Below are positions 52,694 through 61,726 of a stretch of DNA of 64,000 bases, in pieces (position 1 is the stretch's first letter; every line of letters starts with the position of its first letter). The DNA comes from Terrimonas pollutisoli. Lineage in GTDB: Bacteria; Bacteroidota; Bacteroidia; Chitinophagales; Chitinophagaceae. The stretch is from the NCBI RefSeq assembly GCF_029360765.1, contig NZ_JARKNA010000011.1, positions 1-64,000 of the forward strand, in the 5' to 3' direction. A program made the translations under genes and the position numbers. Below the pieces are notes generated by a model, which worked only from the letters and a program-made list of their open reading frames with translations, was not told the DNA's origin and ran no database searches.

Positions 52694-53182
52694 CTATTTC
52701 AACAACAACATTTGCCCCAAATGATTGGCCAAATGGTTAGTGCGACTGATCACGACATTCAATTTATTGCGATGAGGCTCCTTGATAAAATCTTCGGGGG
52801 AAACAGACATGTGCCGGCTTAGCCATTCGTCAGCTGTGCAGGCTTGAAAATGCGCCGCCAGTTCGGCTGTTACTGTCTGCAATTTTTTTTTCAATGCTGA
52901 AACGGTGGGCATCGACTGTCCTGATTTATCAGGGGTTTTAATAAAGGGCACTTCTAACTCCGGGAACAACCGTTCTCCAAATCCCAATAACGGCAGTAGT
53001 CCGTCACTGACTGCTACCAGATGGCCCAGCAAATAAACACCAGTATTTTTACCCGGTGCAATTTCTTTGGCAAATTGTTCATCTGATAAAGAGCCGATTA
53101 ATTTATTAAGCTGGTTGTTTTGTGTCTCCCATGCATTGAGTGTCATTTTCACCAATAAGTCCAGTTGTTCTGTAGCTTCCAT
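52694..53182 (-). CDS. DinB-family protein
   Basis: A 162-residue cytoplasmic four-helix protein. Conserved His residues sit in YLLGHLVAV (about 50-58) and SRTNHLANHLGQM (about 145-157), the last forming the typical DinB metal site. It may be a thiol-transferase-like or stress-response enzyme; the activity is unknown. It is not secreted, unlike the DinB-like protein at 2038. It is the first gene of a leftward DinB-AraC-SDR run. Confidence 0.83.
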   Translation of the reverse strand: MEATEQLDLLVKMTLNAWETQNNQLNKLIGSLSDEQFAKEIAPGKNTGVYLLGHLVAVSDGLLPLLGFGERLFPELEVPFIKTPDKSGQSMPTVSALKKKLQTVTAELAAHFQACTADEWLSRHMSVSPEDFIKEPHRNKLNVVISRTNHLANHLGQMLLLK

Positions 53183-53332
53183 ATTTCTTATTTTAAATAA
53201 TCAGGGTTTTAAAACGAAAAAACAATTAACGGGAACAAAAGGTTCAGATGATTGGAAATATTTCACCCCAAATTTCCATGTTTCCCGGAGTAAAAGCGGT
53301 GATTATTTACACCTGGCTGAAATGATTACACT

Positions 53333-53728
53333 TCATTTAACCCGCCGGAAATATTTTTTTCTACCAATAAATTTAAACCCCTTGTAGGCGAGGACCTCAA
53401 GCGTCCCATTTGACCGGATTCTGGCAGTAGCCTGATAAGTACCTGATGATTTGGGACGATGAATTTTTCCGCCTTCCCATACCTTTTCTTCAGTGGCATA
53501 TCTCAACCCTTCCAAAATTTGAAACCCTTTAAGCCTGGCAGAATCATTGTCTCTCGTCCAGATTATCTTCCCCTGGTATTCGTCACCCGATTTGTATACT
53601 TCGATAATCAAGTCTTCTTTGGAAGTCTTTAACCATTTCCCGATAATTATATCAGCATCTGCCTGCGCATAACCAGTAAGGGATAAAAGCGACGCCATTA
53701 GTAGAATCATCCATCTCATAGGTTGCAC
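53333..53728 (-). CDS. DUF2147-type secreted protein
   Basis: A 131-residue protein with a signal peptide (ending GYAQA, about 18-22). IIGKWLKTSKEDLIIEVYK (about 27-45), YQGKIIWTRD (about 52-61) and a final GRKKYFRRVK are the DUF2147 pattern, a lipocalin-like beta-barrel of unknown function in the periplasm. The strong 'K..G.W...G.I..P..G..Y....' framework is partly visible (KIHRPKSSGTYQATARI). Single gene. Confidence 0.75.
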   Translation of the reverse strand: MQPMRWMILLMASLLSLTGYAQADADIIIGKWLKTSKEDLIIEVYKSGDEYQGKIIWTRDNDSARLKGFQILEGLRYATEEKVWEGGKIHRPKSSGTYQATARIRSNGTLEVLAYKGFKFIGRKKYFRRVK

Positions 53729-53983
53729 TCATTAATTTGTTAAGTAGCTTACAAACCATCTGCCAGTTTTATGATCAATGAGCCATAGCATTATTCGATA
53801 GTGAATTTATTAGCCGATTTCACCTGCATGCCAATCATGATATGCGTCTGCAATGTATCACCTCGTATTATTTCTCGTAGTATCCCGACAATGGCCACCT
53901 GATTTCTCGATGCGCATTTGATAATGTGGCATTTATTCGCCGGCTCCCCGCTGATTTTTTTATATTGATCAAAATTCATTCCT

Positions 53984-54667
53984 ATGAAAAAAACAGGTTT
54001 GTTACTGTTGTTGTTGACATCTTTTCTTCTTCTGGTATCATGCACCGCTGACAATAAAAATACTTCCGCTGAAACGGCTGATGCCGGGATTAAAATAACC
54101 CAGAAATCGACGAAGGTTGCTGCGAAAAAGAATAAGAAATCTGAGAAAAAGGTAAAAAAGTCTTCGCAAAGTTTAAGCAACCGGGCCAATGAGATGGCTG
54201 AATACGCAGAGAAGAAGGGTTACTCCATCGATTATTGTTTTCTGATTGATATGAGTATTCCCAGTGGCAAAAATCGCTTTTTTGTTTACGACCTTGAGAA
54301 AGGCGGGGTTGCCTATTCAGGTTTGGTTGCTCACGGAAGTTGTGAAGAACGCTTTCTTTCACGGGCAAGATTCTCCAACGTTGCCAATAGTGGTTGTAGT
54401 TCTATCGGTCGCTATAAAGTAGGCGTCTTCTACAATGGCAAATACGGTGAATCATTCAAGCTCCATGGCCTTGACAACAGCAACTCCAATGCTTTTTCGA
54501 GAGGAGTTGTTATCCATGGATACGATTGCGTACCTGATGAAGAAATTTTTCCGCGGGTTCTCTGCAATAGTTTAGGATGCCCGATGGTGTCGTATAATTT
54601 TTTCGACCGGCTATCCCGTATCATCCAACGTTCAGAAAAACCAATCCTGTTGTGGATTTACCGGTAA
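53984..54667 (+). CDS. Lipoprotein L,D-transpeptidase (YkuD_2-like)
   Basis: A 227-residue lipoprotein with lipobox LLVSC (Cys about 20), then a Lys-rich linker (about 40-62). The catalytic domain is of the YkuD_2 type: FLIDMSIPSGKNRFFVYDLE (about 86-105), HGSCEE (about 117-122), SSIGRYKVG (about 138-146), LHGLD (about 159-163), VVIHGYDCVPD (about 174-184) and the active-site Cys in NSLGCPMVS (about 196-204). It should act in the periplasm on peptidoglycan stem peptides, forming 3-3 cross-links or attaching proteins. An open frame on the opposite strand overlaps its 5' part and is not a gene. Confidence 0.85.
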   Translation: MKKTGLLLLLLTSFLLLVSCTADNKNTSAETADAGIKITQKSTKVAAKKNKKSEKKVKKSSQSLSNRANEMAEYAEKKGYSIDYCFLIDMSIPSGKNRFFVYDLEKGGVAYSGLVAHGSCEERFLSRARFSNVANSGCSSIGRYKVGVFYNGKYGESFKLHGLDNSNSNAFSRGVVIHGYDCVPDEEIFPRVLCNSLGCPMVSYNFFDRLSRIIQRSEKPILLWIYR

Positions 54668-54709
54668 AACGAATAATATATTTCGGACACCGCGGAGGCA
54701 GTACACTTC

Positions 54710-55303
54710 CTATGCTGGTATGTTAAACTTCTTTTGAATCTGGTAAAGTATTTTCCATATGACAGCTGATTTTTCGAGAGGAGATGCAATAAAAACGAGG
54801 TAAGTTTTGTGGGCAGCGGCATCCACTAAAACTTTCACTTCCAAATTTAATTTTACCGGGGCGCCATCAACAAAAACTCCAAATATATTCATCGAAGCAT
54901 TGTAAATGGTTTCATTTGCAGCTGTGTTTTTTTTCTTTTCTACAGTAGCAGTTATTTGAGACGTATCAATCACAAGGTTACGATCCTTCGCTGTAACGCT
55001 GCACAAACCTTTGTAATAGTTCAATAGATAGTTCCGGATATCGGTTTGTGAAATACCCGTAACATCGTCGAGTTGAACCACGAAAGCATAAGTAAAATAA
55101 GCTGCTGAATCTTTGTTGAACATTCCCGGCGCAAAGCGAAGCTCCTCTGCACCTCTATAAGTAATACCCCGTGCAAATGCCGGAGGCAACGCAAATCTTT
55201 CAAATTCCCAGCCAGCGGGTTCTTTTAATAGTTGCGGAGTATGCTCCTGTGCTGATGCGGCAAAGGAAAGGGAAACAATAAAAATTGCAAACAAATTTTT
55301 CAT
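54710..55303 (-). CDS. Secreted protein of unknown function
   Basis: A 197-residue protein with a signal peptide (MKNLFAIFIVSLSFAASAQ). The mature part has FAPGMFNKDSAAYFTYAFVV (about 56-75) and a C-terminal LVFIASPLEKSAVIWKILYQ (about 173-192). No known domain is recognised. It is expected to be periplasmic and stands alone between the L,D-transpeptidase and the histidine kinase. Confidence 0.65.
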   Translation of the reverse strand: MKNLFAIFIVSLSFAASAQEHTPQLLKEPAGWEFERFALPPAFARGITYRGAEELRFAPGMFNKDSAAYFTYAFVVQLDDVTGISQTDIRNYLLNYYKGLCSVTAKDRNLVIDTSQITATVEKKKNTAANETIYNASMNIFGVFVDGAPVKLNLEVKVLVDAAAHKTYLVFIASPLEKSAVIWKILYQIQKKFNIPA

Positions 55304-55449
55304 AGCGTGAAATTATGGTTTTAGGATCTTTTTATATACGAGTTGAAAGACCATACCAGTCATTTCTTTCTTTTATGAATGATGAATTTTCACGTATAAA
55401 AAATTGAAACTACTTCCTTACCGTGACCGTGAAAAAAATCGGGCAAAAT

Positions 55450-56484
55450 TTAACCGCTCTTTTTTATAACAACTGAAATCCTCGCTCCTTTTCCTGTCTC
55501 GCTTTCTATGCTCAGCCGGCCATTGATCGAAACGGCCAGTTGCTGCATATTCAATAACCCCGGAGATGATACATGTCTTTTAACATCAAACCCTTTACCG
55601 TCATCGGCAATGCTAAGCATGATGGTATCGTTGTTGCAATGCAGCATAACGTTGACAGCTTTAGCTTCCGCATGTTCCATGATATTACTCAGCGCCTCCT
55701 GGCATATACGATAGAAATCGATTTTAATGCCAGCAGGCATATCGTCCTCGGCACAATGGCTGATAAACCGGCAGGGTATCCCGGTAAGTGCCCGAAACTC
55801 CTTGCATTCCCATTCGAGAGTGGCATTAAAACCCAAATCGTCCAGCATATTTGGTCTGACAGAAAAAGAAATTCTCCGGATCGTTCTCACCAGCCGGTCG
55901 GATAGCGACAGGGTCTCTTCTATTTTTTCCCTTACCGTTCCGGGTAAACCAGCCTGTTGATGATCGATCCCGGCTATATGTATTTTTATAGTCGCTGCCA
56001 GCTGGGCCACTTCCTCGTGTAATTCATGCGCCAGGTATTTTCTATCTTCTTCTGCACGGCTTTTAAAATGAGTGGCCATGCTCTTATACGTATGATACTT
56101 TTCCTCCGTTTCTTTTTCCCTGTGCTTGGTTGCTGTAATGTCTTTTGCAATGGCAAACACTATTTTTTTATCTGGCAAAAAGACCGATGTCCATTCCAGC
56201 CAGATCACGGTTCCGTTTTTTGCGACATAACGATTTTGAAAATTCAGCAGAGTTTTGCCCTTTAATAATTGACTTCTTTCCCTCGCTGTATACTCCCGGT
56301 CATCCGGGTGAATAAAAGTGGAAATCGGGCAGGAAAACAATTCCTCTTCCGTGTAGCCCAATTTATTGATTACAGCAGGATTTATTTTTCTGAAATAACC
56401 ATCTTCGCCGGCGATGCATACAAGATCCGGTGTCATCTCAAAAAGAGCCAGCATCTCAAATTCAATATTTCCCTCGTTGTTCAT
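55450..56484 (-). CDS. PAS-domain sensor histidine kinase (HisKA_3 type)
   Basis: A 344-residue soluble kinase from the ATG at 56484 (MNNEGNIEFEM); an earlier in-frame start at 56565 gives 27 extra residues with no domain. A PAS domain covers about 10-125 (DLVCIAGEDGYFRKINPAV; IHPDDRE; VIWLEW). The phospho-acceptor block EDRKYLAHELHEEVAQLAA (about 149-167) is of the NarX/HisKA_3 type. The HATPase domain ends the protein (NIMEHAEAKAV, DDGKGFD, GLLNMQQ). It would phosphorylate a LuxR-type response regulator, but none adjoins. No transmembrane segment, so it senses a cytoplasmic signal. Confidence 0.87.
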   Translation of the reverse strand: MNNEGNIEFEMLALFEMTPDLVCIAGEDGYFRKINPAVINKLGYTEEELFSCPISTFIHPDDREYTARERSQLLKGKTLLNFQNRYVAKNGTVIWLEWTSVFLPDKKIVFAIAKDITATKHREKETEEKYHTYKSMATHFKSRAEEDRKYLAHELHEEVAQLAATIKIHIAGIDHQQAGLPGTVREKIEETLSLSDRLVRTIRRISFSVRPNMLDDLGFNATLEWECKEFRALTGIPCRFISHCAEDDMPAGIKIDFYRICQEALSNIMEHAEAKAVNVMLHCNNDTIMLSIADDGKGFDVKRHVSSPGLLNMQQLAVSINGRLSIESETGKGARISVVIKKSG

Positions 56485-56780
56485 AGTTCCGGTAAAAATA
56501 ATGCCTGCGGACAGACTTTTCAGGCGAATGTAGGAATACATTTCCTGTTTCGTATTTCGCAACACCAGTGAAGTATTTGACTAGATTTAAAACTTTAGCT
56601 GTTTTCTATACCGTTAAAACATTTTCCTCCTGGCAAGCCGTTATTTTGTGGTTGTTTGTTAATGTTTTCAACAATTGGTGCTTTATGGTCTGTTTACTCA
56701 AAATATAAACTGGTTATTGCTTTATTAATGCTACATTACAGGTAATGCAGGTTATTCTATCTGCAAATCAAATTTATATC

Positions 56781-57185
56781 ATGTTAAGCATTGTAGATGT
56801 TGTTGCAGCTGACAAAAACCTGGTTACACTTGCCATAGGGATGAAAGCTGCGGGGCTGAATGAACAATTAAGCAAAATGGGACCGTTTACAGTTTTTGCA
56901 CCCACAGAACATGCCTTCGGCAAATTGCAAAGGGGTGAATGGCCGGATCTGTTGAGGCCGCAGAACAGGGTTAAACTGGCCGACATCATGAATCATCATG
57001 TGATAAATGGTACAATCCATTTTAAAGATCTAACTGACGGGCAAGAACTAACTACACTGAACGGCAAGAAACTTGCAGTTCATGTAAGAAATGGTGAAAC
57101 CGACATTGACGGAGCAAAAATACAGGGAAGAGATATGGATGCTTCCAATGGCGTTGTACACTCTCTTGACAATTTAGTTCAATAA
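56781..57185 (+). CDS. Fasciclin-domain protein
   Basis: A 134-residue single FAS1 domain from 56781 (MLSIVDVVAADKNL); 56745 is an alternative start with 12 more residues. H1 and H2 motifs are visible: FTVFAPTEHAFGKL (about 48-61) and NGVVHSLDNLVQ (about 123-134), with HHVINGTIHF between. No signal peptide is evident from either start, which is unusual since FAS1 proteins are normally exported and adhesive. It is followed by a terminator at 57220-57247. Confidence 0.85.
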   Translation: MLSIVDVVAADKNLVTLAIGMKAAGLNEQLSKMGPFTVFAPTEHAFGKLQRGEWPDLLRPQNRVKLADIMNHHVINGTIHFKDLTDGQELTTLNGKKLAVHVRNGETDIDGAKIQGRDMDASNGVVHSLDNLVQ

Positions 57186-57219
57186 CACCATTATGCCTCA
57201 ATAGGTGAATCAACACACC

Positions 57220-57247
57220 AGCCACCCTGTTATAGGGGTGGCTTTTT
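57220..57247 (+). terminator. Intrinsic terminator after the fasciclin gene
   Basis: Arms AGCCACCC (57220-57227) and GGGTGGCT (57236-57243), 8-base loop, five Ts. Confidence 0.82.
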
Positions 57248-57300
57248 AACTTCTTATTTCTTTATTTCAACAAAGAGCCTGGCATTATTCAACGCTATTT

Positions 57301-57654
57301 ATGAAACAATATGAGAAATATCTTATCGGCAATCTGGATATATTTGAATCTGGGAATTACCCGGCTGTAAATACTGAGATTATAAACGTAAATCAAAAGA
57401 CTGCTGGTTCTCCCCTTTTTTACAAAGAAGAGATTATTATTTCTTTCCTTAAAAACCATTCCCTGCGCAATGATTGGATAGATGCCAATCCGCAATTGAC
57501 AAAACTGGTTACTTCGGGACAAATATTTACAGGAAATATTGAATCTTTATTTGAAGCATGCCGCGACAACAAAACTTTTAGTGACGAGCTTGAAAATCAT
57601 TTAACCGAAAGGTTTGCCACAACAGGTAAAGGCGCAAAACTATGGGTGATGTAA
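57301..57654 (+). CDS. Hypothetical protein, 117 residues
   Basis: A soluble protein starting MKQYEKYLIGNLDIFESG and ending GKGAKLWVM. It predicts mixed helices with EEIIISFLKNHSLRNDWIDA (about 43-62). There is no signal peptide, membrane segment or known motif. It begins about 50 bases after the fasciclin terminator, so it is its own unit, convergent with the next gene. Confidence 0.55.
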   Translation: MKQYEKYLIGNLDIFESGNYPAVNTEIINVNQKTAGSPLFYKEEIIISFLKNHSLRNDWIDANPQLTKLVTSGQIFTGNIESLFEACRDNKTFSDELENHLTERFATTGKGAKLWVM

Positions 57655-57673
57655 AATCAATTGTGACGCATAA

Positions 57674-58117
57674 TCAAAGATTCAGTTTTATCCTCAATGC
57701 AGGGAAACAGGCGGACACCAGTTTTTGATTATACAATTGAATGCTGTTCTCCATTTTAAACCTTACAGCGCCTGCTTTTCTCCGGTTCTTCTTTGACGCT
57801 ATGAACAGCGGTATACTTGCAAGAGTCACCACGCCTCCGGCAATGAGCAAAGTCGTTTTAATACCGTCGTTTTTATATTTCTTATCGCAAAATGCGCCAA
57901 CACAAATACCGTCCTCTTTCAATGTTCCCCTGGGAATAACAAAAGAACTAATGATCAGACCGGCGCCGCTTACCAACAATATCCGGGCTGTCTTTTTCTG
58001 GTTTTTACTTTTTTGGAGATAGTCCCGGTCATTTGACAGACGACCGGGAGTTGTTTGCTGGCTAAATAAATTCGCACAACACAAAAACAAGATCGCTGAA
58101 AAAATAATCTTTCTCAT
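57674..58117 (-). CDS. Hypothetical exported membrane protein
   Basis: A 147-residue protein with a signal peptide (MRKIIFSAILFLCCANLFSQ), then two hydrophobic segments (ARILLVSGAGLIISSFVIP, about 43-61; TTLLIAGGVVTLASIPLFIA, about 87-106) and a basic tail. A Cys pair in GICVGAFCD (about 69-77) lies between them. The family is not recognised. It is probably a small envelope protein common in Bacteroidota. Confidence 0.6.
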   Translation of the reverse strand: MRKIIFSAILFLCCANLFSQQTTPGRLSNDRDYLQKSKNQKKTARILLVSGAGLIISSFVIPRGTLKEDGICVGAFCDKKYKNDGIKTTLLIAGGVVTLASIPLFIASKKNRRKAGAVRFKMENSIQLYNQKLVSACFPALRIKLNL

Positions 58118-58412
58118 AACGGGTTAGTTTAGCTTTTTAAATCGATATGTCTGTAACAAAGAAGGAAACAAGAAGGGTCTGCCAGGAACCGATGCCTGGT
58201 CGTTTTAACCCCAAGCCTGAAGTGGAATGATATACTAACTTAAAGATAAGTGGAAAAGCTGGCTATGTTAAAAAAAAGAAATATATCCGCAGGGCCAGGG
58301 AAGAGATAGACTTGAAATCAACATGAGTTGTTCTGGGTTACAAGGTATAGCAGTGAAATAAAAAAAATCAGCTTTGAATGGGTAACTTAGAAATACAACT
58401 AAATACTAAATC

Positions 58413-58802
58413 ATGAAAAAGCTTATTTCCATGGCTGTTATCTGCCTGGTAACTTTTTTTCTATTTGTCAATTTCATGCCTGTCAGACAACAAAAAACAG
58501 CAAAAACAACACAGGTGCGGATATTCACGATTAATAAGGGAAAGATGAATGAATTCGTCAGTGCCTGGCAAAAGGGAGTTTATCCATTGCGTGTCAAGCA
58601 TGGTTTTACAATCGAAAAAGCATGGGTGGTACGGGGGAAAAATAAATTTATCCGGATCCTTAGCTATGACGGGCCCGAAAGCTTTGAAGTAAAAGATAGT
58701 CTTTACTATGCATCACAGGCAAGAATAACTCTGCAGCCCAACCCGGCGGATTATATTGCTGATGCTGAAAATTATTTTATCGACAACGCTTTGCCGGAGT
58801 AA
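58413..58802 (+). CDS. NIPSNAP-like secreted protein
   Basis: A 129-residue protein with an N-terminal hydrophobic segment (MKKLISMAVICLVTFFLFVN), which is a signal peptide or an anchor. The rest resembles a single ferredoxin-like NIPSNAP/ABM domain: TQVRIFTINKGKMNEFVSAW (about 33-52), FTIEKAWVVRGKNKFIRILSY (split at about 63-83) and a final NPADYIADAENYF (about 110-122). Its role is unknown. Single gene. Confidence 0.65.
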   Translation: MKKLISMAVICLVTFFLFVNFMPVRQQKTAKTTQVRIFTINKGKMNEFVSAWQKGVYPLRVKHGFTIEKAWVVRGKNKFIRILSYDGPESFEVKDSLYYASQARITLQPNPADYIADAENYFIDNALPE

Positions 58803-59346
58803 CGAAAAGTTTTCTCCGTAACACGGCGAGTGCCACAAGGCTATGCCCATTTCTATCCAGCAGTCACCTGTGAATTCCATTGCCCTGATGAATAATTTTT
58901 AAACGGGTTTGTCACCTAACAAGAATGGTTTTCAAAAACTCTTCTTGCATAAACTTTGATTGAGCTGCAAAGCTGAAATTTAATAAAGCACTGAAAACGG
59001 CTATAATGAATGAAATGAAAACAAGTAAATGAATTGAAATACTTATATGTTCTTTTGGCTTGAACCAAAAGAACTAAAAGTTCAAGGAAAAACGAATTGC
59101 TCCGCCCGTTTTTCCAGCCAACGCCAAAACAGTCTGATGATTTGAAAGCCTTTTCTTTTATCGAAATGGAAGGACGGAGACTCCACTTCGTGATATTGGA
59201 AACAACGAAAGGCGCTGCTTTTTCGCCGGGAGTGTTGATAGCTATACCATTTTTATACCAGGCGAAAAAGAGGCGCTGAATCCCTCCTAAATTGTATTAA
59301 ATAATGCACTACAGACAGAGCACCGCCGATGATTTTTCTTCCATCT
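58803..59346. other. Intergenic, 544 bases, with a double-hairpin repeat
   Basis: No credible gene. A 60-codon frame (59097-59279) overlaps repeated sequence and lacks any family feature. The double hairpin at 59047-59115 is the main structure. Confidence 0.55.
59047..59115. repeat. Double-hairpin repeat
   Basis: Two perfect stem-loops in tandem: GTTCTTTTGG (59049-59058) with CCAAAAGAAC (59065-59074), and GGAAAAACG (59086-59094) with CGTTTTTCC (59107-59115). The first 20 bases nearly recur at 61521-61540. The style resembles the tail hairpins of the 12133 and 14871 elements. Confidence 0.7.
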
Positions 59347-61359
59347 TTAGGGCGTATCCCTCCCTTCCACTAAAAACTTGCGCAGCGACTCTAACAACAT
59401 ATCGGATGTATTGGAATTGGTAAAAATGGCATAGCCCATTTTTAAATCTTTATACACTTCAAACTTGCATTTGAAATCGCCATTGTTACCGCCATGCCCA
59501 AATGATTTTCCAAACGGCGTCTCGCGGATCTCCAGGCTCATGCCCATATAAGCGGGTATCTTCGGTTTTTCATCGCCGGGATTATAGTTGAAGTCGGAAT
59601 GCTTTTGAAACATCGTGTCATAGGTTGCTGCCTTCAGTCCTTTTTGTTCCAATAAATACAACATGAAGCGGGTGAATATGCTTGCTTCCGTATGCATCGA
59701 ATAGGCCATGCCCGGCGACTCGGGCAAATTATTGTTACTGGGCAAACCATTATAATGACCGAAAGCAACCATGCGTTGCAGCGAATCGTTTTTGGAAAAG
59801 AAAGTGTGATACAACCCCATCGGTTCGATCACTTCTTCCTGCAGTACCTGCTCCACTTTCCTGCCGGTAATTTTTTCAATCACCATTTTCAAATATTCGA
59901 AACCTTCGCCTGAATAGCCATAGCCAGTGCCCGGTGTGAACTTAAGATTCAGTTTTCCATCTTCGTTCATCCATCGCCAGTTGGGGAAACCTGTGCGATG
60001 CGTTAATACATGTCTTGCCGTAATCAATTTATACCGATCGTCGTATTCGATATCGGGGTAAGGAAGATAGAGCCAGAGCGGCTTGTCAAGATCAATCATA
60101 CCACGTTCTGCCAATCGTTGCACCGCAAAAGCGAATACCGGCTTGGTGATAGAAGCTGCTTCGAATAACGTATTCTCATCCACTTTGGCGCTTGTCATTG
60201 TATTACTGACACCGTATGTTTTATGATAAACCAGTTTCCCGTCTTTGATCAATGCCAGTGAAACGCCGGGTATGCCAAAGTACTGTTGATATGTTTTGAT
60301 GAAGTGGTCCACCTGGCTTGCGTTGGCCGATGTAAAATTGTGAAGCACACCTTTAGCAGGAATTAAATCGGGCACAGGAGTGGCGGGTATAGTAAGATGA
60401 GGGACGACTGCCTTTCGACCTGTCTTTACTAAAACAGTGACGGGCTTTTTTTGACCGGTAGCATAAACCTTATTGCCATTTTGAAAATAAGCATCCGGCA
60501 TGGTGATTTCATATTTGCCTGGCGGAACTTCTACCGAATAGTTTCCTAAACTATCCAGTCCGGTTTCCAACCAAAGTTTCTTATGCTGGATATCGTTTAC
60601 CCGAACCTCGCCGGGCAACTGCTCTTTCATTTGCTTGTCCCAACCCACATTCCCTCTAATGGTTGCCAGTTTTGCACTAACCGGCAACAGGATCACATCT
60701 CCGAGGCTGTTTGGGTTCATGTATTTGGAGCCACCTCTGCCCCAGGCAGAATAGGAAAAACTTCCGTCCGCATCCCTGTCGAAAATATGAAAATCGAAGC
60801 CAACGGATTTGCCCACATTCATCTCATTTCCCAATATGATACGCCACTCATAGAAACGTGTAGTACCCCTGGTAGCCATGGCGACCTCCACGATATCCCA
60901 TGTTGCATTTTTTGCAAAGGGGTCATAAAAGGCATTATTGGTATTGCGTAGTTTTTTACTATACATAAAAGAAGCAACTCCGGAACCGGAAAGCAAATGC
61001 CTGGCATCAATGCTTAGCTCCAAACCATCCTGGGTGTTCCACCGCACATTTTGACTGGTATCTTCTATAAAGTCGTCGTCTGTTACTGTAAAAGCAATAT
61101 ACAGGGAGCGGTTATCAAGCCGGTAGCCAAGCTGGAAAAAACCTGAAAAATCAGATTCACCTTTAGGTTTTGTATCCGACAAATGAGTTCCGATCATGTA
61201 CTTCGTTGCACTCCCCGGCCAATCGGAAAAATCGCCGTCAACAGTGATCTTGCCAAGCGGATAAGCATAAGCTACACTGCCATTATGGGCGAATAAATTT
61301 TTACAAAACAAAAAGCAAATAAGAAGAAGGCAAATGGTTTTGCTGAATGTTTTTGACAT
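59347..61359 (-). CDS. CBM9-like plus serine beta-lactamase-fold secreted protein
   Basis: A 670-residue secreted protein with signal peptide (ending NLFAHNG). Residues about 34-225 form a CBM9-like carbohydrate-binding domain (ITVDGDFSDWPGS, about 38-50; LYIAFTVTDDDF; WNTQDGLELSIDA). Residues about 232-325 form a carboxypeptidase-regulatory-like sandwich. Residues about 340-665 are the hydrolase: SITK (SxxK, about 402-405), YSG (second motif, about 483-485) and HGGNNGDF (about 624-631). The combination suggests an esterase or peptidase held to polysaccharide. Single gene. Confidence 0.87.
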   Translation of the reverse strand: MSKTFSKTICLLLICFLFCKNLFAHNGSVAYAYPLGKITVDGDFSDWPGSATKYMIGTHLSDTKPKGESDFSGFFQLGYRLDNRSLYIAFTVTDDDFIEDTSQNVRWNTQDGLELSIDARHLLSGSGVASFMYSKKLRNTNNAFYDPFAKNATWDIVEVAMATRGTTRFYEWRIILGNEMNVGKSVGFDFHIFDRDADGSFSYSAWGRGGSKYMNPNSLGDVILLPVSAKLATIRGNVGWDKQMKEQLPGEVRVNDIQHKKLWLETGLDSLGNYSVEVPPGKYEITMPDAYFQNGNKVYATGQKKPVTVLVKTGRKAVVPHLTIPATPVPDLIPAKGVLHNFTSANASQVDHFIKTYQQYFGIPGVSLALIKDGKLVYHKTYGVSNTMTSAKVDENTLFEAASITKPVFAFAVQRLAERGMIDLDKPLWLYLPYPDIEYDDRYKLITARHVLTHRTGFPNWRWMNEDGKLNLKFTPGTGYGYSGEGFEYLKMVIEKITGRKVEQVLQEEVIEPMGLYHTFFSKNDSLQRMVAFGHYNGLPSNNNLPESPGMAYSMHTEASIFTRFMLYLLEQKGLKAATYDTMFQKHSDFNYNPGDEKPKIPAYMGMSLEIRETPFGKSFGHGGNNGDFKCKFEVYKDLKMGYAIFTNSNTSDMLLESLRKFLVEGRDTP

Positions 61360-61726
61360 AGTATTCCGGAGTTTAAGGTTTAAAGAATGGAGGGCTGGAT
61401 TGCCAATTAGCTGTGACGGTTTGAAACATAGAAATGTTACAAAAACCTGCTATTAATAATGTAACGTTTGTAGAAAATATGTTGCATTGGGAGCTTAGTT
61501 TAAAAATATTTTTGTTTTTTATGTTCTTTTGACTTGAACCATCCTTCGACAAGCTCAGGAGAGCCAAAGCTCAAGCCCTGATAGTTATCGGGGCGGCCTA
61601 CGCACGACAGATTCCGATAGACTGAAGGCCGTTTGCTTTTAAGAACGAAGCCCCCTGTCGTGATATGCGACGCAACTAAAGGCGCTGGAAAACTTTTTTA
61701 TCTTTAGTCTGAATTTGCCTGAGGTA
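61360..61726. other. Intergenic, 367 bases, with dispersed repeats
   Basis: It contains the repeat ATGTTCTTTTGACTTGAACC (61521-61540) directly joined to CCTTCGACAAGCTCAGG (61543-61559), two elements also found near 59047 and 14293. No gene is recognised. Confidence 0.55.

Noticed and set aside
53791..54189. 132-codon minus-strand frame, Phe-rich N terminus
   Set aside because: It overlaps the 5' part of the clearly real L,D-transpeptidase gene on the opposite strand.
59097..59279. 60-codon plus-strand frame
   Set aside because: Starts inside the double-hairpin repeat and has no family feature.
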